DNA from: Symsagittifera roscoffensis
Lineage: Eukaryota > Xenacoelomorpha > Acoela > Convolutidae
DNA: 64,000 bases
Direction: 5' to 3'
Assembly: GCF_963678635.1 (NCBI RefSeq)
Contig: NC_087068.1
Span: 928,001 to 992,000, forward strand
Made by a program: the position numbers and the translations under genes. Position 1 is the stretch's first letter. Each line of letters begins with the position of its first letter. Below are positions 24,747 through 36,300 of this stretch, piece after piece. A model generated the notes under the pieces. It made no database searches. It was not told the DNA's origin and worked only from the letters and a program-made list of their open reading frames with translations.

Positions 24747-25226
24747 CAGACTGAGGTAAACAATTTGCGCTTAGTTTGTTTGAAACAAATGACTGTTTGA
24801 GAGAGCGAGAAAACTAATGTTCCAATACTAAATTCGCTTTTTGACGCACAGGAAGAAAAGTTTAAAATTCAAAGTGATATATTTCGCTCCTAGTAGCAAA
24901 TCATTTATGGCAAACAAGAATGCTCGCATCAGGGCGAAGCCCTGAATGTTCCGACTGCTTTTTAAGGTTTATGGAGCAGTTATAACATTAATAGTTAAAT
25001 GAAACAAAATAGAAAGAAATTTTTTTTAGTTTGAAATTTTTTATGAAAATCATCACCCCCCCCCCCCCCCCCCCCCACACGCCCTATAAAGTACATAAGG
25101 ATACATTTCGCTCCTTGTAACAAATCAATTATGGCAAGTGAGCTTCGTTCAACCAATTTGGAACGAGTTCTAAGACGGAATAAATCTCCGCTTACGCGTT
25201 AATAGCGCGAAATATATCGCGCTTAA
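24747..25226 (+). repeat. Repeat X, copy 6
   Basis: Nearly identical to copy 4 but with a longer C homopolymer (about 25047-25076). It ends GCGCGAAATATATCGCGC then TTAA. Confidence 0.8.
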
Positions 25227-26690
25227 TGATCAGTCTTTTTGAGGAAAAAGAAAGAAAAAACAGACAAAGAATGCCTTAGCTGGCCTACAAAAAGTCCGGA
25301 AAAGAATCAGACCCAAGTTTTTGGACCATTTTGAGGAAAATATGAGAATAGCTAATTATAAATTTTTTCGAAAAAAAAGAGCACCTTGACATTCATGATG
25401 CTCTTTGTTAATCATAATTCCTGCAATGACGCAAACTCTCCGAAAGCACACAAGGCACAAATTTCTCTCAAATATTTGCGCGTTTTTTTCTCAATTTTGT
25501 TGTAATCTGAAAATAAACAGAAATGTAAAAAATGAATTATCGCCCAACGCAAGTTCAATGGAGCTATAATTCCATACAAAACATTGGGACTAGCGTTAAT
25601 TTTGAACGAAGCAGAAACAGACCTTCAGACCACTTGCGATAAAAAACATGATATGTTCTTGAAGTTGTTTTTAGAGGACTGTTTCAAAAACACACTGTAA
25701 TTACTTTTTTCAAATAACTTCAACTCGTTCAGGACTAGTGTTCAAGCTAAAATTTTTTCATTGAATTTCAAAACCATTAAACCTCATTTGACAAATTCAA
25801 AACGTCGGTGATGGAATCATTTCACTTGTGAACCACAGGAAAATCTTTTTTTGTTTAGTTCAAAAACCTGTAATTAGTTCGAATCAGCACTTCGGAAAAT
25901 TAAAATTATACGGCCCGATTCAGAGTTTGCTTGTGACTTTACTAAAAACAACGAAAAAAAATTATATTCTTAAATCGTAGTAGTTTTCAACTTGACACAA
26001 AAAAATCAAAGCAAAAACTACATACATGAACCAAAAAAACTAATTATCTTTGTCGACGCAAGCATATGCGTTACCTCTAGTGCTGCCGTGAGAGTGGGAA
26101 TGTTTCACCTATGGTATTTCCAATATATAAACATTCCTGAGTTTTAGAAAAACTTGGTAAGAATAAGTTGTAAATTTAATTTGAATAAAAAAACCAAATA
26201 AAAACTATTTCAAAAAAAACTCCCACACCAGCCCTGGTTGCGGTCATCTGAGCCAAAAAACTGACCGGCTGCGGCACTATATCGACAAACAGTAGCAATA
26301 TTAAAATCATGAATCCCCCCCCCCCCCAAAAAATCGATTTTTGGTAACGGTACGCTGCTACATAAAACACGATTTCAAAACTTTCTTCTTGAAATAGGTA
26401 TTACAAATCAGTATTAGTTGTTCTGCTAAAATAATGTTATGCACATTAATTGCTTAAAAGGTAGAAAATAGCCAAAAAAATGGAAAAGATTATATCAGTT
26501 CCAGGAAACCAAAAAAAGATTTAGTTTTTTTCCAAATAGTTTTCCATTTTAGAAAATCGAAGAAAAACATCACGTTAAAGCTCTTTGAAATTCGTGAATC
26601 CTCTATAATTGACTCTTTTTTCATTAAACACAGAAGCAACACCAACATAAAAAATAAGAAGTCGATAAAAATGAAAAAAGTTGAAAAAGA

Positions 26691-26927
26691 TTGTAGGTGA
26701 CCCAAAATGTTCGTATGTCTCAAGAAAAATTACTAGGGGTCCCCAGCTAAAACTAGAGGTAACTTTCTGATATATTTGAATTGTTTCTACTGATGGGTAG
26801 TTTCAAAAATGGGTAGTTTCAAAAATTGGACTTTGATGAAACCTTAGTTGTTTCTGTACTAAAATAATTAAGAAGGCTTAAAATTTTTGAGAAGTATGAA
26901 TCTTCCCTGAGATATCATATTTTTCTT
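26691..26927. other. Short spacer with a dispersed repeat
   Basis: The stretch with GTCCCCAGCTAAAACTAGAGG near 26735 resembles 39020-39070, and a GGGTAGTTTCAAAAAT unit is tandemly doubled near 26795-26825. No gene. Confidence 0.5.
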
Positions 26928-29359
26928 GCAAAAAATTGAGGAGCTGCTGCTTCTGACGAAAAGAGTATCGCAAGCAGTTCTTTCGATTGGACCCTTCGTC
27001 TCAGATTTCATAGATTAGTTTCTAAGAGAAGTCAAAGTTTCTAAAAACGGTAAAACGTTCAAAACGGGACTTTTCTGCAGTAGAGGGACGTCGCCTCTTA
27101 AGCAGAGAATATCTCTAAAATCAGGTTTCTCGATCGGAAATTTAACCTAAGAATTATCTGGGTAGCTTTCGAGAAAAGTCACTAAGTTTCTTTTGTGTTT
27201 AAAGAAACTAGGCGCAGTCAATCATTCAGGGGAGCTTTAATAAACCATTTATTTCAAATGAACGCAAAATTTTAAATTTCGAACCAAAAATTTTGCAGAA
27301 CATGAAAAAAAATCGAAATCGTCTCAAAAATCTTTTTAAAAAACCCTATACCATACATACAGTTTCATTTTACTTGATTTTGTCCAACAAGGATGTTTCG
27401 GTCTTCTAAACTACGCAAAATAAATAGATTAAGCCGATACAATTAAGCCAAAACTGTTTATTCAAAAAAAAATTTGTAAAAAATTATTTGAGATCAGACT
27501 TGCTAGAAAGACAAATTGCAGAACCTTCAATTATAGTAAAAAAAATTAGAATCAAAATAAAATCCATGTTTTACAAAGCAGGCAGATAAACAGGAACAGA
27601 TCAAACAGATGCCATTTAAATAACGAAAAAACCGACGGAAACTAGGCCAAAAACCAAGAATCTGCAAAAACATAATAATTTTTTCGAATTTATTTGAAAA
27701 ACAAATTAATACTTAACACGTACTCCACCTAATCAAAATTTCACGAAACTGAGCATGTCAGCAGCAATTGAATCAACTGATGTTCTTTAATTAGTTGTTA
27801 ACCTGAGACAAAAGTCTACATTTCGATTTGATAAAGCTTGCTAATCGAAAGCGTAATTAATCCATTAGTGAAAACTGCATCAATGGACATTTTTTAGTTC
27901 GCCTATGACTTGTGGAAAATTTAGGTCCATTTTCGAAATTGAACTGTTTTGGTTTTTGCACTATTGGAGAGCGCGATTTGCCATTTGAGCAAATGCACTT
28001 GGATTGAAATTTAAGAAAACGAAAAGCCAAACCGCTAACAAGGATAGCCGGTTGCCACTAGCACAGCATGCTCCGACCACGTTCTCAGAAAATTTTTTTT
28101 TTCAAGTTCATGTTTTTTTTTGCAAGTCGTGTGATTATATAACTAGATAAACCCGTAGAAATTTAGTGAATTAGTCAAAAACGACAACAATTGCCTACAA
28201 AAAAATAAATAAATTTTAGATGAATATTTTTTGCACTAAAAATTTCATTTATTTTCGAAAATCGTTTTTTGTCAGAGTATCGCTAGATGAGGCTCAAAAA
28301 CTAATTTTCCTTTTGGTAAAATCAAGTAGCTTTTAGCCCGGCTTTAAAATGATATATCACTCAACCCAGTCTGATTATTATTTTTGTCACTGATTTTGGG
28401 TGGAAAAAAAGCACAACATAGAGGTGAAGTTGCAGTTCGCATACACGAGCAAAAATTTGACCGATAATGCTACTTGGAAAAACTGAAAGAGTAGAACTTT
28501 GAGTCTCAACATTTCTAATTAGACACCAATTATGAGACTGCAATTATGTCCCATTAGCAGTACCAGCTAATTTGAAAATAAAAGAAATTTACAAACTAAC
28601 ACACCTCCATTTATAGAGCCGATGCATTTTAACTAGTATACGAAAAAGTTCATTAAAAACATCCGACCCTTCCTACCTCTATGCTGTGTTACCTTGAAGC
28701 TAAAGTGCTATTTGTAATATAATAGTCTGTGTTAATATCCTTAGCATTGGTTGCACTTAATAGCTGGTTGATCAAAATGAATACTTTCAAAATGAACACA
28801 TTTTGTCGCAACAATATTTGCGTCGCAACAACATTTGCGACTTAGCTTGGAAAAAAAGAGAGTTCATACTATCACACACGCTTTGCTTGCGTAAATAACA
28901 AAAACACCCGAATACAAAGTTCATCCTCATTTTCGAACACAATCCAAACTTGCGCATCAAAAAGTTTCAAGACCTTTTTGGAAGAAAAAAAAAGCTAAAC
29001 ACGTGACAAATCTTTTTGTTCATCAATATCTGAAAAATTAGAGAGAAAAGAGTCTTTTTTTATTAGTTATAAGACTTGCTATCTCAAGTGCAAAGACGTT
29101 TTACGGGAACAAACCCACTACTTTCAGTTAAATTCAAATCCATTCATATTTCGGTTTCAAAAAATGAAATAGAAGCGCGTTCAAGAAAATGGCTTCACAC
29201 ACACTGAAAAGTTAAACATTTTCTCAATGGCTTTAGAGAAACTTTATGGAAAAATTTATTGCGAATATTAGGGTGACAGAAACAAATCAGACAAAACAAA
29301 ATTATCAGTAATCATTTAAGTTTTAAGCCTCCTTTTCAATGCTCCTGTTTTTTGGAGCG

Positions 29360-29531
29360 TCACAAATTATGGGGGAAACACTCGACGTGGTACTTGGGAA
29401 TCTTGGCTTCTGGACCCATTCCCGATTTGTCAATCTCCAACATGCTGTGGTCGATGCAGAATGGGGGCAGACCATGCAACATGATCCTCCCACACTTGGC
29501 ACAGTCTTCCGTCAGGAAATCTTTGTAGTAC
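29360..29531 (-). pseudogene. Extra copy of the MED27 terminal exon
   Basis: The acceptor, reading frame and stop are identical to the exon at 33374-33545, and it encodes the same C-terminal zinc-ribbon-like segment (CAKCGRIMLHGLPP). It lies about 4 kb further downstream in the duplicated segment. With no upstream MED27 exons of its own it is either an orphan exon or an alternative terminal exon for the gene at 33374-38825. The sequence itself carries no lesion. Confidence 0.75.
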
Positions 29532-29859
29532 CTAAGAACACCACAGATTACACTTAGATCATCCCTTGCAAAATAGTGCGCTCTCATTACAGCTTTTAAA
29601 CTACGGCTTTCGAAATCCCAGTCATCGGAGCAAGCATTTAATAGCTTTAGCAAGCTACAGCTTGCTGACTTATCCATTGTCCGTAGTAAGATAGTTATCA
29701 CAACTGAAACCATAGCCAACAAAAATTTGAAAGTACCAATGAACTTAAGGAAGCCACATAAAATTAAGGAACTATCCCTATTTGAGAAAACTGCATCAAA
29801 ATGAATTCTTTTTCCCTAGGAATTTCAGAAATTTAGAGCCCAACTTTGCAATTTTACGT

Positions 29860-30730
29860 AAATTTTGCTCAGTTTTGTTACTGCAGGGGTAATTTGAGGG
29901 TTCGAAAAACTTCAAAAAACAGTAAAAATCAAAATTTTGGTTTTTCCAAGGGCCATAATTTTTTTGTATAAAAAGTTGTGTGTAGTCGAGTCTGCAAAAC
30001 AGGTTCCATAACCCGTTCTTTGGATTGAACCCAATATCTCAGATATGGGAGGGTACTTTTCGGTAAAATTCATTAAGTTTTAGAAGAAAACGCTTAAAAA
30101 ATTGATTGGTGACAGCTAATGCAGAGATTCGCCTAACCTGTAATTTCGACTGAACCCAAAAACGCAGTTTTGGCAGGGTACGTCTCGAGAAAAGTCAAAA
30201 AGTTTCAAAAAAAAAATTCTAAAATTTGACTTTTCTGAGAATCATAAATATTTGTTTCAAAAATTGGACTTCTTCGCGTATGCAAAGCAGCTTTCCTGAA
30301 CCCATTCTTTAGGTTGAACCCAACATCTCAGATATGGGATACTTCTTTGGTAAAACTCAAAATTTAAAAAAAATAACGCTCAAAAAGTAAAAAAAAATTG
30401 ACTTTTCTGAGGACGATAACTTTTGGTGTAAAAAAATTGTGAGTGGAAGCTAAAACAGGGGAGCTTCGCACTACCCGTTATCTCAAATGAACCCACAACC
30501 TTAGATTTGGGAGGTTATTTTTCAACGAAAAGTCAAAAAGATTCGAAAAACAGTAAAAAAAATCAAAAATTTAATTATTCTGAGGGCCATAATTTTATGG
30601 GAAAAAAAATGAGGGTAACCGCTTATGGATGGGAGCTTTCCAAGTCCGCTATGCTTAAAAAAACAAAAAACTCAGATTTATAGGTTAGTTTTCGAGAAAA
30701 CGAAAAAAAAATAAAAAAAAGCGGTCAAAT
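29860..30730 (+). repeat. Second satellite-like family, array in duplication copy I
   Basis: Imperfect tandem units of about 150-170 bp. Each has a CCCGTTCTTTGGATTGAACCC-like core, an ATCTCAGATATGGGAGG-like motif and GAGAAAAGTCAAAAAG. The same family appears at 33880-34745 and 42890-43330, and single diverged units lie at 27060-27250, 35200-35460 and 39170-39430. Confidence 0.75.
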
Positions 30731-33268
30731 TTTACACAACAGACTTTTTCGAACGAAGGCTATAGACAAATTTGTAAAGCAAAAAGAGACCAGGGAAAAA
30801 GGCAGCCACATATTAGTTCAATGCATAGTCAAATCGGCAATTTTCAAACTCACTAATTTACGAAAAATGATCTTCTAAGATAAATTTTTAAAAGATCATT
30901 TAAAAACAACCTGAACAACCTCAAAATATTTCTTAAGGCGCCTTGGCCGCCAATAAAATAAAATTTGAGGGGGAGCGCTCCAAAAAAAACTCTCTTGCAA
31001 AAAATTGAGGAGCTGCTGCTTCTGACGAAAAGAGTATCGCAAGCAGTTCTTTCGATTGGACCCTTCGTCTCAGATTTCATAGATTAGTTTCTAAGAGAAG
31101 TCAAAGTTTCTAAAAACGGTAAAACGTTCAAAACGGGACTTTTCTGCAGTAGAGGGACGTCGCCTCTTAAGCAGAGAATATCTCTAAAATCAGGTTTCTC
31201 GATCGGAAATTTAACCTAAGAATTATCTGGGTAGCTTTCGAGAAAAGTCACTAAGTTTCTTTTGTGTTTAAAGAAACTAGGCGCAGTCAATCATTCAGGG
31301 GAGCTTTAATAAACCATTTATTTCAAATGAACGCAAAATTTTAAATTTCGAACCAAAAATTTTGCAGAACATGAAAAAAAATCGAAATAGTCTCAAAAAT
31401 CTTTTTAAAAAACCCTATACCATACATACAGTTTCATTTTACTTGATTTTGTCCAACAAGGATGTTTCGGTCTTCTAAACTACGCAAAATAAATAGATTA
31501 AGCCGATACAATTAAGCCAAAACTGTTTATTCAAAAAAAAATTGTAAAAAATTATTTGAGATCAGACTTGCTAGAAAGACAAATTGCAGAACCTTCAATT
31601 ATAGTAAAAAAAATTAGAATCAAAATAAAATCCATGTTTTACAAAGCAGGCAGATAAACAGGAACAGATGCCATTTAAATAACGAAAAAACCGACGGAAA
31701 CTAGGCCAAAAACCAAGAATCTGCAAAAACATAATAATTTTTTCGAATTTATTTGAAAAACAAATTAATACTTAACACGTACTCCACCTAATCAAAATTT
31801 CACAAAACTGAGCATGTCAGCAGCAATTGAATCAACTGATGTTCTTTAATTAGTTGTTAACCTGAGACAAAAGTCTACATTTCGATTTGATAAAGCTTGC
31901 TAATCGAAAGCGTAATTAATCCATTAGTGAAAACTGCATCAATGGACATTTTTTAGTTCGCCTATGACTTGTGGAAAATTTAGGTCCATTTTCGAAATTG
32001 AACTGTTTTGGTTTTTGCACTATTGGAGAGCGCGATTTGCCATTTGAGCAAATGCACTTGGATTGAAATTTAAGAAAACGAAAAGCCAAACCGCTAACAA
32101 GGATAGCCGGTTGCCACTAGCACAGCATGCTCCGACCACGTTCTCAGAAAATTTTTTTTTTCAAGTTCATGTTTTTTTTTGCAAGTCGTGTGATTATATA
32201 AATAGATAAACCCGTAGAAATTTAGTGAATTAGTCAAAAACGACAACAATTGCCTACAAAAAAATAAATAAATTTTAGATGAATATTTTTTGCACTAAAA
32301 ATTTCATTTATTTTCGAAAATCGTTTTTTGTCAGAGTATCGCTAGATGAGGCTCAAAAACTAATTTTCCTTTTGGTAAAATCAAGTAGCTTTTAGCCCGG
32401 CTTTAAAATGATATATCACTCAACCCAGTCTGATTATTATTTTTGTCACTGATTTTGGGTGGAAAAAAAGCACAACATAGAGGTGAAGTTGCAGTTCGCA
32501 TACACGAGCAAAAATTTGACCGATAATGCTACTTGGAAAAACTGAAAGAGTAGAACTTTGAGTCTCAACATTTCTAATTAGACACCAATTATGAGACTGC
32601 AATTATGTCCCATTAGCAGTACCAGCTAATTTGAAAATAAAAGAAATTTACAAACTAACACACCTCCATTTATAGAGCCGATGCATTTTAACTAGTATAC
32701 GAAAAAGTTCATTAAAAACATCCGACCCTTCCTACCTCTACGCCATGATACCTTGAAGCTAAAGTGCTATTTGTAATATAATAGTCTGTGTTAATATCCT
32801 TAGCATTGGTTGCACTTAATAGCTGGTTGATCAAAATGAATACTTTCAAAATGAACACATTTTGTCGCAACAATATTTGCGTCGCAACAACATTTGCGAC
32901 TTGCGTAAATAACAAAAACACCCGAATACAAAGTTCATCCTCATTTTCGAACACAATCCAAACTTGCGCATCAAAAAGTTTCAAGACCTTTTTGGAAGAA
33001 AAAAAAAGCTAAACACGTGACAAATCTTTTTGTTCATCAATATCTGAAAAATTAGAGAGAAAAGAGTCTTTTTTTATTAGTTATAAGACTTGCTATCTCA
33101 AGTGCAAAGACGTTTTCCGGGAACAAACCCACTACTTTCAGTTAAATTCAAATCCATTCATATTTCGGTTTCAAAAAATGAAATAGAAGCGCGTTCAAGA
33201 AAATGGCTTCACACACACTGAAAAGTTAAACATTTTCTCAATGGCTTTAGAGAAACTTTATGGAAAAA

Positions 33269-33274
33269 TTTATT
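33269..33274 (-). promoter_or_regulatory. Poly(A) signal AATAAA for MED27
   Basis: AATAAA on the minus strand about 100 bases after the MED27 stop codon, in AT-rich 3' flank. The same hexamer is present behind the duplicated exon in copy I. Confidence 0.55.
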
Positions 33275-33373
33275 GCGAATATTAGGGTGACAGAAACAAA
33301 TCAGACAAAACAAAATTATCAGTAATCATTTAAGTTTTAAGCCTCCTTTTCAATGCTCCTGTTTTTTGGAGCG

Positions 33374-36300
33374 TCACAAATTATGGGGGAAACACTCGAC
33401 GTGGTACTTGGGAATCTTGGCTTCTGGACCCATTCCCGATTTGTCAATCTCCAACATGCTGTGGTCGATGCAGAATGGGGGCAGACCATGCAACATGATC
33501 CTCCCACACTTGGCACAGTCTTCCGTCAGGAAATCTTTGTAGTACCTAAGAACACCACAGATTACACTTAGATCATCCCTTGCAAAATAGTGCGCTCTCA
33601 TTACAGCTTTTAAACTACGGCTTTCGAAATCCCAGTCATCGGAGCAAGCATTTAATAGCTTTAGCAAGCTACAGCTTGCTGACTTATCCATTGTCCGTAG
33701 TAAGATAGTTATCACAACTGAAACCATAGCCAACAGAAATTTGAAAGTACCAATGAACTTAAGGAAGCCACATAAAATTAAGGAACTATCCCTATTTGAG
33801 AAAACTGCATCAAAATGAATTCTTTTTCCCTAGGAATTTCAGAAATTTAGAGCCCAACTTTGCAATTTTACGTAAATTTTGCTCAGTTTTGTTACTGCAG
33901 GGGTAATTTGAGGGTTCGAAAAACTTCAAAAAACAGTAAAAATCAAAATTTTGGTTTTCCCAAGGGCCATAATTTTTTTGTATAAAAAGTTGTGTGTAGT
34001 CGAGTCTGCAAAACAGGTTCCATAACCCGTTCTTTGGATTGAACCCAATATCTCAGATATGGGAGGGTACTTTTCGGTAAAATTCATTAAGTTTTAGAAG
34101 AAAACGCTTAAAAAATTGATTGGTGACAGCTAATGCAGAGATTCGCCTAACCTGTAATTTCGACTGAACCCAAAAACGCAATTTTGGCAGGGTACGTCTC
34201 GAGAAAAGTCAAAAAGTTTCAAAAAAAAAATTCTAAAATTTGACTTTTCTGAGAATCATAAATATTTGTTTCAAAAATTGGACTTCTTCGCGTATGCAAA
34301 GCAGCTTTCCTGAACCCATTCTTTAGGTTGAACCCAACATCTCAGATATGGGATACTTCTTTGGTAAAACTCAAAATTTAAAAAAAATAACGCTCAAAAA
34401 GTAAAAAAAAAATTGACTTTTCTGAGGACGATAACTTTTGGTGTAAAAAAATTGTGAGTGGAAGCTAAAACAGGGGAGCTTCGCACTACCCGTTATCTCA
34501 AATGAACCCACAACCTTAGATTTGGGAGGTTATTTTTCAACGAAAAGTCAAAAAGATTCGAAAAACAGTAAAAAAAATCAAAAATTTAATTATTCTGAGG
34601 GCCATAATTTTATGGAAAAAAAATGAGGGTAACCGCTTATGGATGGGAGCTTTCCAAGTCCGCTATGCTTAAAAAAAACAAAAAACTCAGATTTATAGGT
34701 TAGTTTTCGAGAAAACGAAAAAAAAAATAAAAAATAGCGGTCAAATTTTACACAACAGACTTTTTCGAACGAAGGCTATAGACAAATTTGTAAAGCAAAA
34801 AGAGACCAGGGAAAAAGGCAGCCACATATTAGTTCAATGCATAGTCAAATCGGCAATTTTCAAACTCACTAATTTACGAAAAATGATCTTCTAAGATAAA
34901 TTTTTAAAAGATCATTTAAAAACAACCTGAACAACCTCAAAATATTTCTTAAGGCGCCTTGGCCGCCAATAAAATAAAATTTGAGGGGGAGCGCTCCAAA
35001 AAAAAACTCCTTTTTTGTCAAAATTTTACGAAGTGCTTACAAACGGCTTTTTTGGCCTGTTTTTTTGAACATTTGCCTGCGGCGCAGAAAATTTTTCATA
35101 AAAACAAACAGATGGTGTACTATTTGAGGAAAGCTCGGACGAAATGCATTTCAAAAACTATTAAAATAAAATATAGTGAACCATTTTAGGATTTTGGAAT
35201 TTTCACCAAAACATCATAACCTTTTCTTACAAAAGATTAAGGAATAGCCGTTTATGCAGGAAAAATTCGCCCAACCGCATTTTTCGATTGAAATTTTCAT
35301 CGGGTTTTGAAAAATTAACCTGAGAATTGGCACAATAAATTTGGAGTAAAGTCACCAAACTTCCAAAAAATTGTCAAAGTTTCAGAACTTTCATATGTTT
35401 GAAGGCCAAAACTTTTTTCTTAAAAAAACTCGACTTAGTAAATTATGAAGACAAGCTTCCAACAAACTGCGTCGATTAAATCAATGATATGTGTAATGTT
35501 TTTGTGTAATGAGGAAGGACATATACGAGAACAAGTTGTCGGATACATTAGATTCAAATCAATTCAGCAAGAGTAAAGGAACAAGTGACGTGATTGTTTC
35601 GAAGATAGAAAAAGAATTCAATAAGAAGTTGTTGGCTATGAGGAAAAAAGACGAAATAAGTGAGAGTCTCTACACAAGGATGAGGTCTACTGGGGGGCAG
35701 CCCGCCAGGCTTTATGGGTTGGCGAAAGTGCATAAAGTGAATACCCCATTAAGACCGGTCATCTCTTTGCCCGGTAGCTCTTATTATAACTTGAACAAGG
35801 TTCTTGCAAAATTTTTCGAGAACATTGAGGGTGCAAACATCGAAACCAACTCACTAGATGCGAGAGAAATCTTAGACAGCACTAATCTTGAGCCCAATGA
35901 AATTTTGATATCTCTAGATGTGAAGAGTTTGTATACAAATGTTCCACTGAAAGAAGCAATAGACATAGCTCTGAGAAAACTGTATGAGCAAGATGAACCA
36001 CCATCGATTGCTAGGAAAACCATGAAGAGACAGTTGAACATGGCAGTTAGTCAAGTCCATTTCAAGTGCAATGAAACATGGCACGTTCAAAAAGATCGTT
36101 TGATAATGGAGGCATCTCTTGCCGTTATTTTAGCAAATCTTTGGCTCAAGCAGCACGAAACTGCACTATCGAGGGATATTTCCGAAATTGTTTTGACCGA
36201 GAAAGATCTTAACGGAATATGTTCCGAGTGCAAAAAGAAAGTCACGTACAGGTCAAAAGGTGTAGAATGTGAATGCTGTTTGAACTGGTTTCACGTAAAA

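Larger units (their letters stand above)
21127..26690. repeat. Tandem segmental duplication, copy II
   Basis: Second copy of 16476-20805, starting in a satellite monomer. It retains about 1.2 kb missing from copy I, including the candidate minus-strand exon at 24468-24543. Confidence 0.85.
26928..30992. repeat. Tandem duplication of about 4.0 kb, copy I
   Basis: Matches 30993-35005 in the same orientation almost base for base (offset 4014-4065). Differences are small indels, for example about 45 extra bases in copy I near 28835-28880. It starts at CTTGCAAAAAATTGAGGAGC and ends after the GGCGCC repeat. It contains a copy of the last MED27 exon. Confidence 0.92.
30993..35005. repeat. Tandem duplication of about 4.0 kb, copy II
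   Basis: Second copy of 26928-30992. Its MED27 exon (33374-33545) is the one nearest to the other MED27 exons. The right end passes without a break into sequence that recurs at 36668-37140. Confidence 0.92.

Noticed and set aside
32420-32987. A minus-strand exon pair (32987-32752 with a good donor, then 32541-32420), also in duplication copy I
   Set aside because: Splice phases do not match: the joined frame hits a stop after a few codons. Copy I also has a 45-base insertion in the first part, and no family was recognised.
33546-33733. The upstream part of the long minus-strand frame that contains the last MED27 exon
   Set aside because: MED27 homology and phase place the acceptor at 33545; residues encoded upstream do not match the family and overlap the role of exon 4, so this is intron.
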